From Sorghum bicolor (Eukaryota; Streptophyta; Magnoliopsida; Poales; Poaceae): a stretch of DNA of 64,000 nt. Below the pieces are notes generated by a model, which ran no database searches, was not told where the DNA came from, and worked only from the letters and a program-made list of their open reading frames with translations. The stretch's first letter is position 1; every line of letters begins with the position of its first letter. This document shows, piece after piece, positions 42,365 to 55,165 of this stretch. Both the position numbers and the translations under genes were made by a program. The DNA lies in NCBI RefSeq assembly GCF_000003195.3, contig NC_012877.2, positions 21,540,294 through 21,604,293 on the forward strand, read 5' to 3'.

Positions 42365-45300
42365 TTTAACAGAACCGCCCAAATTATAATAGATTAAGCC
42401 TAATAGTGACCATTTGTACAGTCAAACCATCGAGCTTAAGCCCATATAATCCCGGTAGCCTGTGAAATCTCGAAGGATTTCAAACCACAACTCATACATA
42501 CAGCCAAGATCGTAATAAGTTCAGCGGTCACCATTAACAATTACATCCAGTTCGCAACATTCATCACATACATCGGAGTTACTTAAAGTTATTACAGACC
42601 AAGTCCTCAAGTAGCGGAAGCTTCATAGTTTTAAAATAACACACACACATTCAGTCTAATACAGTGCCATAGTTTGATCATTCCCACAAAAGCAAAAGAG
42701 GAGGTAGAGTGACCATCGCCCTTGGTCTAGTCATCACCCATCGCTGGGTACAAGCAGAGAATGCAATAACCATAGTACATCTGCCCATTTGCAAAACAAC
42801 ATGGGAACGGAACCCTGAGTACGAGAATGTACACAGCTAGACTTACCCGACAAAACCAAAATAAAAGACTCTTCAAGGACCGTGAAGGCTGTATAGTGGG
42901 GTAGTTAAGACCTTTTGCGTAAAAGCACTACTCAACTAGAAATCCATCCTAACAATTCCCCTTCTTCTTTTAATTAGCTCAGGTTAGGTATTATTACCTA
43001 TCATCTAGATTTGCACCTGTACTATTGCAAACAAGTGTGGTGATATGATAGTACCTTATCATGGCATTCATAAATCATTTCTCATCATAACCCTAGTGTT
43101 TCATAGACCTTACTACGAGGACGAAGCTCATGTCAAGTGCTCACTATCTTAGAGCGATGGTGATTCGAATCGATTTCTAACCAGCTGGCTAGTTTATTCC
43201 CCACACAAACCACACTCACTGATCAAGTGAGCTACAGATCACTGTATTGCACTATCCAGGACCAATTTGCGGGTTCGACACGCACCGCCCGTACCCGAGG
43301 ACCGTTGCGGCGACTGAGGTATCCAAGGTATACCAAGGTTGCGCGCAGCGCCCTCGTCGTTCTCCTCAACCATCACCAATACAGCGTGTACATCGGGCCG
43401 ATTCCCGGCCCGGATAGTGCTTAGGCTTCATGGTCAGAACGACTTATCCTTGCAGCTAAGTGTGGGGCATGCTTTCAACATGACAAGAGGGCCGTCAACG
43501 GTCGGTCCTTAATCGACACAGGCAGGAGCACTATGGTCAACTCCACCATAAGACCCTGCCCGGTCTCAAGTTCATTCCCCATTTGGTTACTTTTTTTCCT
43601 CATAGCATTGACAGCAAATCAAACAGGCGTCCACCTATATCTCGCAGGTGATAAGAAATCACCCGACTTCTACCGTACTAAGCAGCTAAGCATAGACTCC
43701 GAGCCTATCTACATAGGACAAGGTAGACAGACAGGTGGTGATATCAAGCAGTAAGTATGCATCAATGGTATCAATCAATTCCTATCACTTAAATGAAACA
43801 TAGTGGAACAATCATAATATATCAATTAAGTTAGCGAGAATAGGGAGGCTTATAATGCTCCGGGGCTTACCTTTCTCAAACGTGCTAGGCTTGTGGTCCG
43901 AACACTCCTGCGGCTCTCCTTCCAGCTCGGGTCCTCCCGGAAGTTCCTACTCCTGGGTCTCCTCCTCCTCCTCGGGTCCCACCTCGTTCTCCTGCGAGCC
44001 TATATGATGCATGGGTGCTCATGAGTGGAGTGCAAGATGCCCGGGGTGCAATGCTTATGCAAGTGGGTACGAGATGTTCATGACATGATGCATAGATGAC
44101 ATAGGTGATTATTTCTACAAGATAGTCAACATCATCCAAGAACAGGTATTCAAATTAAGCATCTATTGCATTATCTTCTACAAGTTGTTTTCAGGGTTAA
44201 CCAGCAAGCTAAAATGATGCTTCAAAGATACACCAAACACCATTTATTCCATTTAACTTATGCACAACAATTCATAATTTATTTTAATTATTATTGGACC
44301 TACAACAGTAGCATATACTTCTGATCATCAATAAATTCCACAAAAATTACAGTAGATCAGTGGCCAATTATAAAGTCTACCAAAAATTTTTCATAATATT
44401 CGGACGCTTAGTTTGGCCTACAAAAATTACAAGATTACTCAATATAATTAAGTATAAATACCCTACTGTTGACCATGTGTCAAACAACAGATTTCATATT
44501 TTTATAAATTACTTACTAACACAAGAAACACCCACACAAATTTCCAGATTAATTGCATGATTCAATTATTTATTAAAAATCATAAACCACTACCTTGCAA
44601 GCAATTAAATCATCATAAATTAATTTATACAGCAAATATTGTGTGACATATTTTTCCCAGAAGCTAAACATCCATGCACAGCAAACAAAACAAGTTTCAT
44701 ATTTTTCAGAGTCATATTTTAATTACTATGCATTTTTCTAAATATTAGCAAAACATAGATTAAATATATTTGTACCTAAAAGTTGTTCCAACATGACATG
44801 CAATTACACCAGATGGTAGATCTAGAATTATAGAACACACCAAAATTTATTTCATTATTTTTGGAGCCATAAATCTCAAGATACAAATTTTACAAGATTT
44901 AAAACATTTCTGAGAATTCATTTTCTGAATTTCTTTTCAAATCCACCCGGGGATCCACCTAGGTGCACCCGGTGCAGTGCACCCGCGGTCGCTAACAAGT
45001 GAGACCCGCCTGCTAGCCGGGCCCGTGAGCAAGAGCGCCGAGAGGGGAAAGGTCCCCGTCGACGGCTTGCCGCCGGTGTGGCCTCCCGGCCAAAACTAAG
45101 GGTACCAACGCGTTCGTCTCCCACTTGCGACCCGATTCCACCCCGCCACTCGCCCTAAGACCAAACACAGCGAGCTGGCCACCAGCAATTGCGGACCGGC
45201 GGCGCTGCCGCGGTGGTGCCGGCCACCACACGCCGGTAGAGCGTGCTAGCGCGACTTCTCGCGACTCAGGGAGTCACGACGACCATGGCGCGCGCGTTAG

Positions 45301-46313
45301 CGAAGCAAGGGTAGGCCGACAAAGAGAGAACCAAGGACACCGACACCGCAGAGAGCTCCGGCGAGGCCGCGCACTCTCCGGCTAGCGATTCGGCCCTCTG
45401 GGAAGGCTCACCTACGCGAAGACTGCATGTCCGGGCACGCGAAAACCGAAGCGGAGCTCGGAGAGGTGGAAGGAGGCGCTACGAGACGTCGGGAACAAGG
45501 CGGAGGGAGCTCGGGGAGCTCCATTGGCGGGCGGCGGTGCGGTGCTCGCGGAGCATAGACGGGAGAGCGAGAGAGAGAGCGGGAGGGTGCTCACAGAGTG
45601 GAGGCGAGAATGGCGAGTGCGCTAGCGCTGTCCACAGGCAGAGGGGGAGGTCGTGGCATCGGCGAGCGCACATGCCGGCCACGCGGCGTAGCTGGCCTGA
45701 CACGGTCGGGCGCGCGCGGCTCGGCCGTGTCCGAGCGCGGGGAGGGAGGTAGACGCGGGTGCGGGGAGGCCGGGCTGGCTTCGCTGGCTGGGCCGGTTGG
45801 TTAGCGCCGGCCCGCTAGTGAACAGCCCCCCTCTCCCATTTTTTTAAAATTGTTTTTCCCAAAGAGCTTAAATGAGATTTTTGAAGCTTTTGCAAAATTT
45901 TTCCGGGGTTGAAGTAAAAAGAAGAAATGTTCCCCACAAAATCCTCTACAACTTTTCTTTAAGATGCAAATTCAAATTCTAAACAGAATTTGAATCACAA
46001 ATCAAAACTAGTTCTAGGTTTTTAAATAAATTCATTTTAGGGATTTTTGTATAAAATCTATTTCTCAATTTCTATAGCTCCAAAAATTTCACAAAATTAT
46101 TCTTAATTCTTCTAAAACATATTTCAATCTATTTTGGTTATCACAAGAGTTTTGGCAACAAGCATACTATTTCTATCATATTTAAACCATGAAATTTAAG
46201 CACATAAAATCACACTTGGGTTAATGCTATGCTCATGTGATGCTATGCTTATGCTATGCTTGATGAGAATGCTTATGAGACTTAAGTGGATGCTTAGCAC
46301 CTAGGGTGTTACA
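42365..46313 (-). repeat. 3' LTR of element J (~3.9 kb)
   Basis: The sense start is clear: TGTAACACCCTAGGTGC at 46313, next to a polypurine tract. The other edge is set at 42365 because TTTAACAG there looks like a mutated TGTAACAG and the antisense ORF stops matching at that point. AT-rich apart from a GC-rich block at 44930-45830. A TATGCT-rich short repeat lies at 46223-46280. Small ORFs inside are not supported. Confidence 0.75.
44930..45830. other. GC-rich island within the J LTR
   Basis: About 900 bases, strongly GC- and CpG-rich, between AT-rich flanks. Open frames occur on both strands but contain only Arg/Ala/Gly/Pro-rich sequence, as expected by chance in GC-rich DNA. It could be the LTR's regulatory region or captured DNA. 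Confidence 0.5.
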
Positions 46314-46328
46314 GCCCTTCCCCCCTTA
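46314..46328 (-). other. Polypurine tract of element J
   Basis: The minus strand reads AAGGGGGGAAGGGC immediately before TGTAACACC. It is the plus-strand primer and confirms this is the 3' LTR. Confidence 0.85.
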
Positions 46329-46853
46329 GGGAAATCTCGTCCCGAGATTTTGGGTTACTAACCATCTCTTATGAAATTTTGGGTAAACTGTTTTTAGGTA
46401 ATCCTCGGTTTCCCAGGTGGCATCTCTATCATCGTGATGACTCCACACCACCTTGTAAGTTTTGACAACTCTGTTCCGGGTTACCCATTCATTGGTATCT
46501 ATGATACCCACCGGTTGCTCTTTATATTCCAAGTCTGCCTTTATCTTGATTCCTCGAGGTTCAATCCTCTGCTCGGGTACTTTCAAACATTTTGTCACCT
46601 GGGACACATGAAAAATCGGAAAGATTGAGCTCAACTCTTCAGGTAACTAAACCTTGTAAGCCACAGGGCCTTTCCATTCTAGTATCTGATGCGGTCCGAC
46701 ATATCTAGGTGCAAGCTTGCTCCTAACTCGGAAGCGCTGGACTTTTTTCATCGGTGTAACCTTGAGGTATACATAGTCACCCACCTTAAACTCAAGTGGC
46801 CTTCTTCTCTTCTCGGCATTACTCTTTTGTCGTGATTGTGCTGCTCTCGTATG
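46326..46853 (-). pseudogene. Integrase C-terminus and chromodomain of J
   Basis: Residues FPIFHVSQVTKCLK mark the link after integrase. The chromodomain follows as YKVVWSHHDDRDATWE with YLKTVYPKF. Chromodomains bind modified histone tails and guide integration. Upstream, 46640-46853 has the GDYVYLKVTPMKK motif, with in-frame stops near 46850 and 46650. Confidence 0.85.
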
Positions 46854-48191
46854 TTATTGTATGATTTGCAACTTCTTCTCAGCATCGTTTACAAAATCGA
46901 TACCATAGTATCTCCTTTCACCAGGTTCGACCCAGTTTAACGGAGTTCTACACTTTTGACCATACAAAGCTTCGAACGTAGCCATCTTGATACTCTCTTG
47001 ATAGCTATTGTTATAAGAGAATTCAGCCAAAGGTAACCATGATTCCCAAGATCCTTTTGAAGAAAACACACAACCTCTCAGCATATCTTCGAGCACTTGA
47101 TTGAGTCTTTCCATTTGGCCCGAGGTTTGGGGATGATATGCGGTGCGTCTTATCAGACTAGTCCCCAAACTCTTATGCATTCGCTCCCAAAAGTGAGCAG
47201 TGAACTGCGGTCCTCTATCTGATATGATGGTCTTGGGAATACCATGTAGCTTGACAATCTCAGCCATGTATATATCAGCATACTCAGGAGGTATGTACGT
47301 GTTCTTAACTGGAATGAAATGAGCCGACTTGGTCAATCGATCTACGATCACCCAAATTGAGTCATTCCCCCTTCGTGTTGTCGGCAAACCTGTGATAAAG
47401 TACCTACTGACCTCTTCCCACTTCCACTCTTGAACCGACAACGGTTGCAACAGCCCTGCCGGTTTCATGTGTATAGCTTTGACTCTGCAACACGTGTCAC
47501 AACGGGCCACATATGCTGCTATCTCTTTCTTCATTTTGGTCCACCAAAAGTGAGACCTCAGGTCTTGATACATCTTACTACTTCCAGGATGGATAGAAAG
47601 CTTTGAGATATGTGCTTTATCCATGATGCGATTCTTTAGTTCTGGATTCTTCAGAACTACCAACCGGTGCTGAAACCACAATACACCTTTCTCATCAACT
47701 CGAAATTGAGTCTTTGGGTCATTTTTTATCTTCTCTTTGATGTGAGAAATACCCTTGTCTTTTCTCTGACCTTCGGTGACTTGGCTTTCAAATGAACAAC
47801 TTAGTTGTATGTGACATAAAACTTCAGGATGCATGAGATTGAAACCATCTTCAAACAAAGGCTGGACCATTTGATAATGTGGTTTACGACTTAAAGCATC
47901 TGCTACCACATTAGCCTTGCCTGGGTGATAGTGGACCTCCAGATCGTAATCCTTGATCAGCTCTAACCATCTCCGCTGCCTCATATTCAGCTCGGCCTGA
48001 GTGAAGATGTACTTTAGGCTTTTATGATTTGTGTAGATATGACACTTATTCCCCAGCAGATAGTGCCTCCAGATCTTCAGGGCGTGCACAATGGCTGCTA
48101 GTTCAAGGTCGTGAGTCGGATAGTTGACTTCATGCTTTCTCAACTGTCGTGAAGCGTAAGCTATAACTCTGCCTTTTGCATTAGCACACAT
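46854..48191 (-). pseudogene. RNase H and integrase of J
   Basis: 445 open codons. RNase [24 protein letters not shown] and VVADALSRK. Integrase zinc region: [12 protein letters not shown] with CDTCCRVKA. Core: D in [12 protein letters not shown] is changed (the usual D before F is missing), D in IISDRGPQF and E in SGQMERLNQ. The first catalytic Asp appears to be lost (SRYFITG), so the enzyme would be dead even without the stops. Confidence 0.85.
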
Positions 48192-49075
48192 CCTAAACTA
48201 CTTTTCGATGCATCACAAAACACATCAAAAGGCTTCTTGATATTTGGTTGTGCTAGAACAGGAGCGGTGGTCAGCAACTTCCGCAAGGTGCGGAAGGCTA
48301 CTTCACACCCTTCTGTCCAAGCAAACTTGTGATCTTTTTGTAGCAAACTGGTCATTGGCTTAGCAATCTTGGAGAAGTCAGGTATGAAACAATGATAATA
48401 CCTGGCTAGACTAAGAAAACTTTGAACTTCCGAGACAGAAGTTGGTGTCTTCTAGTCTATGACTTCCTGTACCTTTGATGGATCCACAACAATCCCTTCT
48501 TCTGACAAAATGTGCCCGAGGAAAGGAACTTTCTTCAGCCAGAACTCGCACTTTCTGAACTTTGCATACAACGGATGTTCTCGCAGTCGTGTTAGCATGA
48601 TTCTTAGATGCTCGGCATGATCTTGCTCATTCTCTGTAAAGACCAGAATGTCATCGATGAACACCACAATAAACTTTTCTAACTCTGGCATAAAGACGGA
48701 GTTCATCAGATACATAAAGTATGCAGGAGCAGTTGTCAACCCAAAGGACATGACAAGTTACTCATACAACCCATATCTAGTGGAAAAAGCAGTCTTCGGT
48801 ATATCTTGCGGGCGGATCTTGATTTGGTGATACCCGGACCTCAAATCTATCTTGGAGAACACCTTTGCCTTGGATAACTGATCAAACAAGATATCAATCC
48901 GTGGCAAAGGATACTTATTCTTGATTGTTACCGCATTGAGCGGACGATAGTCCACGCACATGCACAACGATTGATCCTTCTTTTTCACAAACAACGCCGG
49001 ACAACCCCATTCAGATGAACTCGGCCGGATGAAACCCTTATCCAACAACTCCTTCAGTTGAGTCTTCAATTCCAT
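48161..49075 (-). pseudogene. Reverse transcriptase of J (three pieces)
   Basis: 49075-48758: [39 protein letters not shown]. After a stop at 48755-48757, 48751-48452: [12 protein letters not shown], the catalytic box [10 protein letters not shown] and [10 protein letters not shown]. After a stop near 48450, coding continues to 48161 with [18 protein letters not shown], the start of RNase H. The stop after VID is one change from Trp. Confidence 0.85.
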
Positions 49076-49274
49076 GAGCTCGTTGGGCGGTATCTAGTAC
49101 GGCCTTCTAGAGATCGGTGTTGTACCCGGTATCAACTCTATAGCGAACTCCACACCCCTATCCGGGGAAGCCCTGGCAACTCCTCGGGAAAACATCAGGA
49201 AACTCACAGACCACTGGTATGTGTTCTAGTGGAACCACCTGTACTGCACATGAAAGACTGTCGAAGTCGAATCG

Positions 49275-49946
49275 TCAGGGTAGCCTGACCTGAAGCATGC
49301 CCTCACCCTGCGGAACCCTAAGGGAGAGAGTTCTGTGCCCATCATCTATAACTCCACCCCAGTCAGTCATCTTATTCATTCCGATGATAACGTCCAAAAC
49401 CAGCCCTGGCATGACCACAAGGTTTACACGAAACCTTTGGCCACTGATATCCAAGGTAGCCCCTGTTAGTGCTTTGTTAGTCAACACATCAGCCCCTGCT
49501 GAACTAATGCGAGAACCACAACCCAACTCGGTAATTGGTTGGTCATGCTTTTGTGCAAATGCTTGGCTCATGAATGAATGCGATGATCCAGAATCAAACA
49601 AAACAACTGCAAGATGTTGATTGACAGGAAACATACCAGCTGTTACCGGTTCTCCTTCCGGGATCTCCTCTATCGAGGTATGGTGCACCCGGGCCGGGTA
49701 GGTCGTCTGCTGCTTCGTGGGGTAGGGACATTCTTTAGCAAAGTGCCCCATCTTGTGGTAGTTATAGCACGGGCCCTTGGTCATGTTGTTGGCAGCAGGT
49801 GCTGACGCTTGAATTGCCTTTGGCTTGGCGGGAGCTACTGCTACCTTGTACAGCTTCTGTAGCATCGGATGCCCTGTGTTCCTTCTCTGCGGCGGTCGAA
49901 ACCTAGCACCTTGGGCAGGAGGACGATACTGCTGTCGTCCTGCCAC
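49275..49946 (-). pseudogene. Gag knuckle and protease of J
   Basis: The CCHC knuckle is degraded: CYNYHKMGHFAKEC has Tyr in place of the second Cys. The protease active site is VLFDSGSSHSFMS, followed by LVVMPGLVLDVIIGMN. About 200 bases between 49076 and 49274 are protease-RT linker with frame changes. Confidence 0.82.
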
Positions 49947-50114
49947 TGGTGCCCTGGACTGAGACGATCCAGCTTCAAAAGCCCTCTTGCATGACTTGGA
50001 TGCACTATAGTTGTTGTTATTGTTCTCTTAGGCCAGACAGTCACTTATGTAGGCATTGAAGGTAGCCCGGGTCCCGGTACCCATGGTCTTCAACATCTTT
50101 GGGCTCAAGCCTCT

Positions 50115-50801
50115 CTAGAAACTAGCGATCTTCTTGGCCTCCGTGTTCACGAACTCGGGAGCGTAACGAACAAGATTGTTAAAAGCATGCAGATACTCGT
50201 TCACAGACTTAGTCCCCTGAGACAACTTCATGAACTCTCCAACTTTCATTTCCACCACACCTGGAGGAATATAATTCCCCCAAAAGGCGGTGATGAAACG
50301 GTTCCAGGTGATCGGGGTCCCCTCTGCGTAGGTGGTGCGATGATGGGACCACCATATCTTGGCAGGCCCCTGCAACTAATGCGCTGCATACTCTGCCTTA
50401 AGCTCTTCAGTCATTCGAAGGAGACAAAACTTCTGCTCCATGGTGTTTATCCATTCATCCGCCTCGAGTGGTTCTAGAGCCTCCTTAAACATCGGAGGTT
50501 TGGTATCCATAAAGTCCTTGAAAGAGCTGTACTGATTTACTTCACGGCCGCCTTGGTTATCCCCACGGCGGATGTTGTCTGCGATATTGTGCAAGGCTTC
50601 TTCCATGTTGCGCTGCATCTGCTCCATGTTGCGTTGGCTCCCCAGGAACTGCGCAAAAAACACATCCGCATTGTATGGAGGAGGTGGTGGTGGTGGCGGT
50701 GATGGTGCTCTCTCCTCATTCCTGTGAGCCCCACCTCCGGAGGAACCTGCTCCAAGACCGGGGTTGCTGTTACCCCCGCCACGCCTTCGCACCATCTGCA
50801 T
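50115..50801 (-). pseudogene. Gag of J
   Basis: The start at 50801 (MQMVRRRGGG) gives a Gly/Pro-rich N-terminus with repeated Pro, a QRNMEQMQRNMEE segment and the capsid start. An in-frame TAG at 50376-50378, one C-to-T change from Gln, interrupts it. The capsid continues with GPAKIWWSHH and FMKLSQGTKSVNEYLHAFN. A further stop near 50112 separates it from the knuckle part. Confidence 0.82.
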
Positions 50802-51120
50802 GCGTCAATGATAAGCAGTCGTTAGGAGTTGCTATCAACTGGTAGACATATGTAGAATCATGTCATACTGAATTTACTGATGAGAATAAATTCGCATAAT
50901 AAACAGAGGCACAACAATTCATCATCGGCACACAACATTACTAATGATTACTTAACATTAGACAACAGGGTTCGCACACATCTAAAATTGCCAGCATACA
51001 TACACTGGACTTTCAGCGTCAACACCTAAAGACTTACACATCCAAGACCCGACCCATTACAACACATGTCATGCTTCAACATCAGCAAAAGAAGAAGGAC
51101 TAGCTCTAGAGCCCTAGCAT

Positions 51121-51652
51121 CTACTCGTTGTGGTCACTGTCCATACCAGAGCCTTCCTCGTCCTCATCTCCACTAGCGGCTGCCTCCAACTCTGGATCCT
51201 CATCCATCTCATCCTCAGAGTCCAACTCAGCTGCTCCAGGCAGGTGGTGAGGGTGGAGCTGGTTATGCAGCTGGTGGATCTCCTCATGTAGGTTCTCATT
51301 GTACTCCTTAGCATTAGCTAGCTGCTGCTCAAGCTCTAGCTGTTGGGCCCTCAGGGTGTATTCCTTGTGCCAGGCTTCATTCCTCTGACTGAGCACATGA
51401 ACTAGCATGCGCTCGCAGTTCCTGTGAGCGGTGGTCACCCTGTCCCTCTGCTCTCTCACTGTGAGCAGATCCTGACTCATCTCACTGTTCTTCTGGACTG
51501 CCTGGTCCCTCTCCAGAGTCACACGGGGCAACTCTGCCTGCAGCCTCTCAACCTCACTGTCAAACTCCTGCTGTAGCTGGCGCTTCTCGTCCTAAACTGT
51601 CAGAAGAGACCCAGACAAGCGTCCCAAACAGCGCTCTAGACCCCCATAGGTC
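51121..51652 (-). pseudogene. Coiled-coil ORF upstream of J gag, N-terminus cut by G
   Basis: 136 open codons (ERDQAVQKNSEMSQDLL...), Gln/Glu/Arg-rich with heptads, ending in an acidic Asp/Glu/Ser tail. Coding-like sequence continues upstream through a stop at about 51595 to the G LTR. Extra ORFs before gag are known in grass Tekay elements; function unknown. Confidence 0.6.
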
Positions 51653-53302
51653 TGTTGGGTATTCTTAACGTCACTACAAAAAGTAGACTTAGTTTTCTAA
51701 TTCTGATAACGGCACCAAAAATGCCAAACCTATCCCTCATGCCACTTAAGCCAAGTTGTCATCCCCAGCATGACATAAGAACGCGGTATTGAAATATGCA
51801 ATTGCTCTTCTGAATGAATAATAAATGAGATCTGCAAGCGCACAGATTAATACTGATGTAGCATTTTAACCGAGAAGTATTCCAGGTATCGTTATTTATA
51901 TTTTTACCACTGGGAAGGGATTGCTAATCATCAATGTTGATTATAGAATGGAATATAAGATTGAGTATCTGTCACTGCATGTATAATTGAGAGCATTTAT
52001 CTATCTCTTTCATACAGGGATAAGTGTCACATAAAAGATAAATAAAGTATGAATGGTGACAAAGATAATTAATCTGATCAGCATAACTTAACCACATATA
52101 AATATGATAAGCACCTCAATAGATATTCTAGCAAGTCATTAGCTTGGAATTAGGACGAACTACAAGAATATTTCCTAAGTTATTCTTAACTATACAGTCT
52201 AACATATCATAGTTAGTGCAATTATACTTGGCAATCATTGCGAGACAGGACTACGCCCATGCATAGTGATATTATCAAGGAATATGAGAAACATCGCAAT
52301 CACTCCCCTGTAATAATGTTGCTCTGCCAGCCCTATACACGAGAGAGGGACTATATAAGAATCAATGGAGCTGTCACTACCAAGAAGTACCCCGCGATCT
52401 GGCATATAGGGTACAATCACAGATAAATACGGTATAGGCACCACGCCTACACAATACTTATCATTTACCCACTGTACACATGGATAAATGCTATACGATC
52501 CTAAACATGAATATAAGTCCAATCTAACTAAGCCAAGCATACAACTATGATAAACTAAGAACAATATAATTGCGAATATAAACAAGTATAGCAAAGTCAT
52601 AATCAATATATTGAAGTAGAACAAAGTCATATTCATAATATTGAAGAACAAAGATGAACAATTGAAGAACAATAGAGAATTACGAAGAATCCTCTTGACA
52701 GATCCGAAAACCAATCAAAGATTGACTCCTTCAGTTTTAATCCTATGTAGCTATGCTAAACTAGAGATCTAATTGATGTGGTGGCTCTAGGGCTTGATCA
52801 GAGGCTTCTTCTCCCAATATGAATAATGAATTAGGAGTCAGAGGTCCTCTCCTCCAGGGGCCAGGGGGTCTGCTTATATAGTCCTTCCAAGTGAATTTGG
52901 GCCGTCGGATCAAACCGACATTAATCGCACGGTTTTCCTTGATCCTTTAGGTCGGTGGAGCATGATCCGTGAAGTTGGCTCTGATTAGCCCCGAGGCCTG
53001 GGCAGGCACCCAAGGGGGGAGGGCGGGCACCCTACCCCCAAGCCCATTCGGTCTCCCATTCGTTCCCGTGGCTTTTGGACTCTTCTAGATGTAGGATAAT
53101 TGCGCGGTACGTTAATATCTCTTTGTAAACCCGACGTGTGGGCCTTTCTTCCATAATTCCTGATAACCCCCTGCAGAAATAGACAAACACCAAAACTCGT
53201 GGAATTCTGTCAGATAAAACCCTCAGTCTGGATGTTGATTTCATTTGGATCCTTTTCTTTGTTTAATTGATAATTAAATTTGATACTTAAGGACAATCAA
53301 CA
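51653..53302 (-). repeat. 3' LTR of element G
   Basis: 1650 bp. The plus strand starts TGTTGGGTATTC and ends ATCAACA. The part near 53090-53302 matches the B and C LTRs. TATA lies at 52874-52880 (minus strand). A degenerate primer-site-like sequence (CGGCACCAAAAATGCC) lies inside the LTR near 51711-51726. The left edge is set by TG next to the J ORF. Confidence 0.75.
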
Positions 53303-53911
53303 AACTCCCCCAAGCTTACCTCTTACTCGTCCCTGAGCAAGGATAGACTCAGTGATGGATTAGAAGTTGTTGAAATACCTTTAAAAGTTGATGGTACACA
53401 TGCTTTCAAATAAGGTCTCATCTCTGAGTTAGAGTAAACTGTCAAGACTTAAAACTTACTTGTTTTACCTTTCACCATGGGACTTGTAACCGTCACTTCT
53501 GTCTTGAACAGTTAAAAGATAGAACGGTCTAGTCAACTGCCATGTCTCTTATTCTTGATCAGCTATAGCTCTGGAGTTTTTGTAGATTTTCAAATAAAAC
53601 TCAGAGATTCCTTGTATGACTCTCTCAGATCTCCCTTTTGTGGTATTTTTGGATCCTTACCAAGGCAGTGATGGTATATGCCTTCTCTCAAAATTTGTGG
53701 TATTTGTGGTATGAAGCACAGTGACATTTCCTTCTCTCTCATCCTACTCTAATAAGGCTTTGATATCTGGAGCTCATAGGTGGGAGATAAAGTATACATA
53801 CTTACAAGACATTTATTGTATAGTTAAACCATGGATCCAGAGAAACAAGTCAATAAGTCAAATCAAGATGTGCATGTGTGGCGAATGAATGGTGTATGAT
53901 GATGATGGTGA
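53303..53911 (-). other. 3' interior of G
   Basis: Non-coding. Holds the polypurine tract and the PPT-proximal hairpin (53323-53340), then sequence shared with B, ending in a GATGATG run where H begins. Confidence 0.7.
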
Positions 53912-54612
53912 TGTTGGTGCAAAAGCGGATCTGCAAACACAAAGGGCTAATACCCGATTCAAACGTTAAGGCGTGCCAGCCGATTTGACCTTACTATCGG
54001 CAAAGGTGATAACTCGAACACTTTGGTCCCGACAACAGCGATGCGCCCGGATGTCACGGCCAAGAGGTATTCACGTGGAACTCGAGAATACGCCGAGCTT
54101 AAGTCAACGAATTCCTAAGAACTCGTAGTAAAAAGGAAAATATGACGAAGTCGTCGAAAAAAGTAGATGCTGGAATATGAGTAAAAACTTGTGTTTTTAT
54201 TGATTGATCGATTCTCATTACAAGTCCCTAGGGTCTACATTTATACCCTGCTCAAAGAGCTACAATCAGACACGACTAGGACTCGAATTCCAAATTAAAC
54301 AGAATCCGTATACAAAACAAATTTAAATAACTAGGGAAAACATGAAACTACCCCCTTGTAACCGACCGGGACATCGCCACAGATCAATCGACAATCTCCA
54401 CGCTTTCCTTTAGAGTCATCTGTAGACTTCCTGTTATGGCCATCGGTAAACACAGATATTGATCATTGGTAAGAACACGTCACCACCCCTGGACTTAGTC
54501 ACATTCAATCGTCTCTTCATCGGCAACTCTTCTGCAGACTAGTTACCGTTGCTCCACCTGCCGATCTATACTTTACTGGTCCCTGCGTACGTGTCCGAAA
54601 ATAGTGTCAACA
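53912..54612 (-). repeat. 3' LTR of element H
   Basis: 701 bp. The plus strand starts TGTTGGTGC and ends GTGTCAACA. On its own strand it is preceded by AATTGGGGGGCATG, a polypurine tract. The partner is outside the window, so age cannot be estimated. Confidence 0.82.
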
Positions 54613-55165
54613 CATGCCCCCCAATTTCGGAGTATAAAATCATTAATGCTCCTAAATTCTTTCCAGTAATGATGCCTTTCCGCAATTAATTCTCCCAATT
54701 TGGTAACCGACCGTTAAATCTGAACAACCTTGGCCCGATTCTCCTGCAGATTCCTCGAATTCCTCAACCTTCCAAACCAGATCTCTCCACTTTATGCACC
54801 CATCGGAAATATTACCGTTAGAGGGAACTGCCGATGGACCGTCCAAGAGACCCCGCATAGTGAAATATGTCCAAAATCGTGACCGCTTGCTGTCAAATCA
54901 CCTGCACAATTTCTTGATTACCGCGCAAACAGTTACCATATCTACCAGAATACCCTCGGATTTCACGGATGCAGCAAAGAGATAAGTCAAATTTGCCCCT
55001 GCCCGTTTTGTCCTATAAATACTTCCTTCTCGGGTACTCCTTCTCCATCTTGTCATTCTACAGCCCAAAATCCACTTTCACAGCGGCGGCACCACCCGAG
55101 GACTCCAAGAACTTCAACGAAGGCCTTCCTCACCAATCTCCCAAGTCTTCGATCTTCTTCCTCGC
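54613..55165 (+). promoter_or_regulatory. Promoter and leader of the H antisense gene
   Basis: TATAAAT at 55014-55020 in the context TCCTATAAATAC, about 150 bases before the ATG at 55166, followed by a CT-rich leader. The left part (54613-55000) is non-coding apart from the polypurine tract of H on the other strand. Confidence 0.55.

Larger units (their letters stand above)
42365..51652 (-). mobile_element. Tekay/Del chromovirus J, 3' part (cut by G)
   Basis: Minus strand. From right to left: coiled-coil ORF, gag, protease, RT, RNase H, integrase, chromodomain, polypurine tract, 3' LTR of about 3.9 kb. The 5' LTR lies beyond the window because G and H are inserted at 51653. Pol has several stops and shifts, so J is old. 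Confidence 0.85.
51653..53911 (-). mobile_element. Athila-like element G, 3' end (cut by H)
   Basis: A 3' LTR (51653-53302) and about 600 bases of 3' interior, minus strand. The interior closely matches the same part of B (14783-15360). The tract GCTTGGGGGAGTT on the minus strand adjoins the LTR at 53303-53315. The rest is beyond H. Confidence 0.8.

Noticed and set aside
45125..45804. Several GC-rich open frames on both strands in the J LTR
   Set aside because: Composition-driven Arg/Ala/Gly strings, overlapping on both strands, no motif or plausible start.
54794..54985. Plus-strand ORF upstream of the H antisense gene as its first exon
   Set aside because: Lies before the TATA box at 55014, has no splice donor that joins the frame, and precedes a well-placed ATG.
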